This document shows, in pieces, positions 5,559 through 5,943 of a stretch of 5,943 nt of DNA. The notes beneath the pieces were generated by a model. It did not search any database. It worked only from the letters and a program-made list of their open reading frames with translations, and had not been told where the DNA came from. Each line of letters starts with the position of its first letter. Within the stretch, counting starts at the first letter, position 1. Origin of the DNA: DATKIY01 sp035543875 (GTDB taxonomy: Bacteria; Actinomycetota; Actinomycetes; JAHEKZ01). The stretch is from contig DATKIY010000203.1 of NCBI GenBank assembly GCA_035543875.1, positions 1 through 5,943 on the forward strand. Direction: 5' to 3'. The position numbers were made by a program, and so were the translations under genes.

Positions 5559-5943
5559 CTATGCGTTTCCAGCAACCACCATGTACCCCTCGGTTTTGGG
5601 ATCGAAGGTGCTGTCCAGTAGCTCGAGTCCCACGCTCCGCAGCTCCGCCACGAGTTCCTCGTACCGGTACGGCCAGAAGGACAAACGCTCTGAACTTGTA
5701 TGGACCGAGCCGTCGTTGTCGACTTGTGCTACAGCGATCTCCAGGTGATGCTCCTGGTCCCACAGAGGTTCGATCTGCCATGCGTAGATGACGACCGCGT
5801 CGCGACCTCTGCGGCTCACGAGCCGATCGCGGACGTCAACATGAGAGCCTCCAGCGCGCACAAGCTCCCACGTGCGTGACGTGAGCACCAGGCGTCCCTG
5901 GCGGTTTAGTAGCCGTTTCATCGTCGCCAGCGCAGCTAAACGA
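5559..5943 (-). CDS. Class I SAM-dependent methyltransferase, C-terminal part
   Basis: The gene enters from beyond the right edge and its last 127 codons are visible, ending with TAG at 5561-5559. An ATG at 5921 exists, but the frame stays open upstream to the edge, there is no ribosome binding site before it, and the text before it (LAALATMKRLLNRQGRLVL) reads as the helix and strand that precede the late part of a Rossmann methyltransferase, so the true start lies outside. The visible part contains GRLVLTSRTWEL (the strand 5 region, typical of methyltransferases that end in R-P-G-G-R-L-V-L-type motifs), a long beta insertion (VVIYAWQIEPLWDQEHHLEIA), FWPYRYEELVAELRSVGLEL, and a final strand ending GYMVVAGN. 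The SAM-binding GxGxG motif would be in the missing part. The beta insertion recalls small-molecule N-methyltransferases such as the glycine/sarcosine type, but the substrate cannot be told. It is convergent with the propeller gene. Confidence 0.8.
   Translation of the reverse strand, partial: RLAALATMKRLLNRQGRLVLTSRTWELVRAGGSHVDVRDRLVSRRGRDAVVIYAWQIEPLWDQEHHLEIAVAQVDNDGSVHTSSERLSFWPYRYEELVAELRSVGLELLDSTFDPKTEGYMVVAGNA

Noticed and set aside
5559..5921. Complete 120-residue gene starting at ATG 5921
   Set aside because: The frame is open to the window edge, no ribosome binding site precedes the ATG, and the protein would begin in the middle of a methyltransferase fold.

Overview
The window reads as accessory chromosomal DNA from an actinobacterium. 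The evidence is moderately high GC (about 60 percent by eye), GTG and TTG starts, a remnant of the actinobacteria-typical DUF2510 domain, and GC-rich signal peptides ending in ARA or AQA. I cannot name the genus. I see no transposase, integrase, CRISPR array or origin.

Layout from left to right. A minus-strand gene (114-1208) encodes a secreted right-handed beta-helix repeat protein, with a stem-loop that looks like its terminator just beyond the stop. About 485 bases follow with no convincing gene. A minus-strand pair comes next: a TetR-family repressor gene (start 2690) and, directly behind its stop codon, a frameshifted DUF2510 plus transmembrane gene (1694-2006). A compact regulatory region (about 2684-2747) separates tetR from a divergent plus-strand gene for a 102-residue dimeric alpha-beta-barrel-like protein (2790-3098). 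That region holds a TTGACA/TATAGT promoter and a perfect 15-base palindrome. The likely circuit is a TetR that controls the small barrel protein and itself.

The middle part (3099-4007) looks decayed. It has a tRNA-Gly-like sequence with an intact acceptor stem and T arm but a broken anticodon arm, a 240-base stretch with at most a gene fragment, and an Imm11/DUF1629-type immunity gene split by a +1 frameshift, with no recognisable toxin partner. A second secreted protein follows (4142-5461). It is a seven-repeat PD40/TolB-like beta-propeller whose ribosome binding site lies inside a seven-base-pair hairpin. The window ends in the C-terminal part of a minus-strand class I SAM methyltransferase that runs off the right edge.

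No complete, clearly new system is visible. The points most worth checking are the hairpin over the propeller gene's ribosome binding site, the overlapping tetR regulatory region, and the cluster of three broken elements (DUF2510 gene, tRNA, immunity gene). That cluster could mean island decay or base-level assembly errors.
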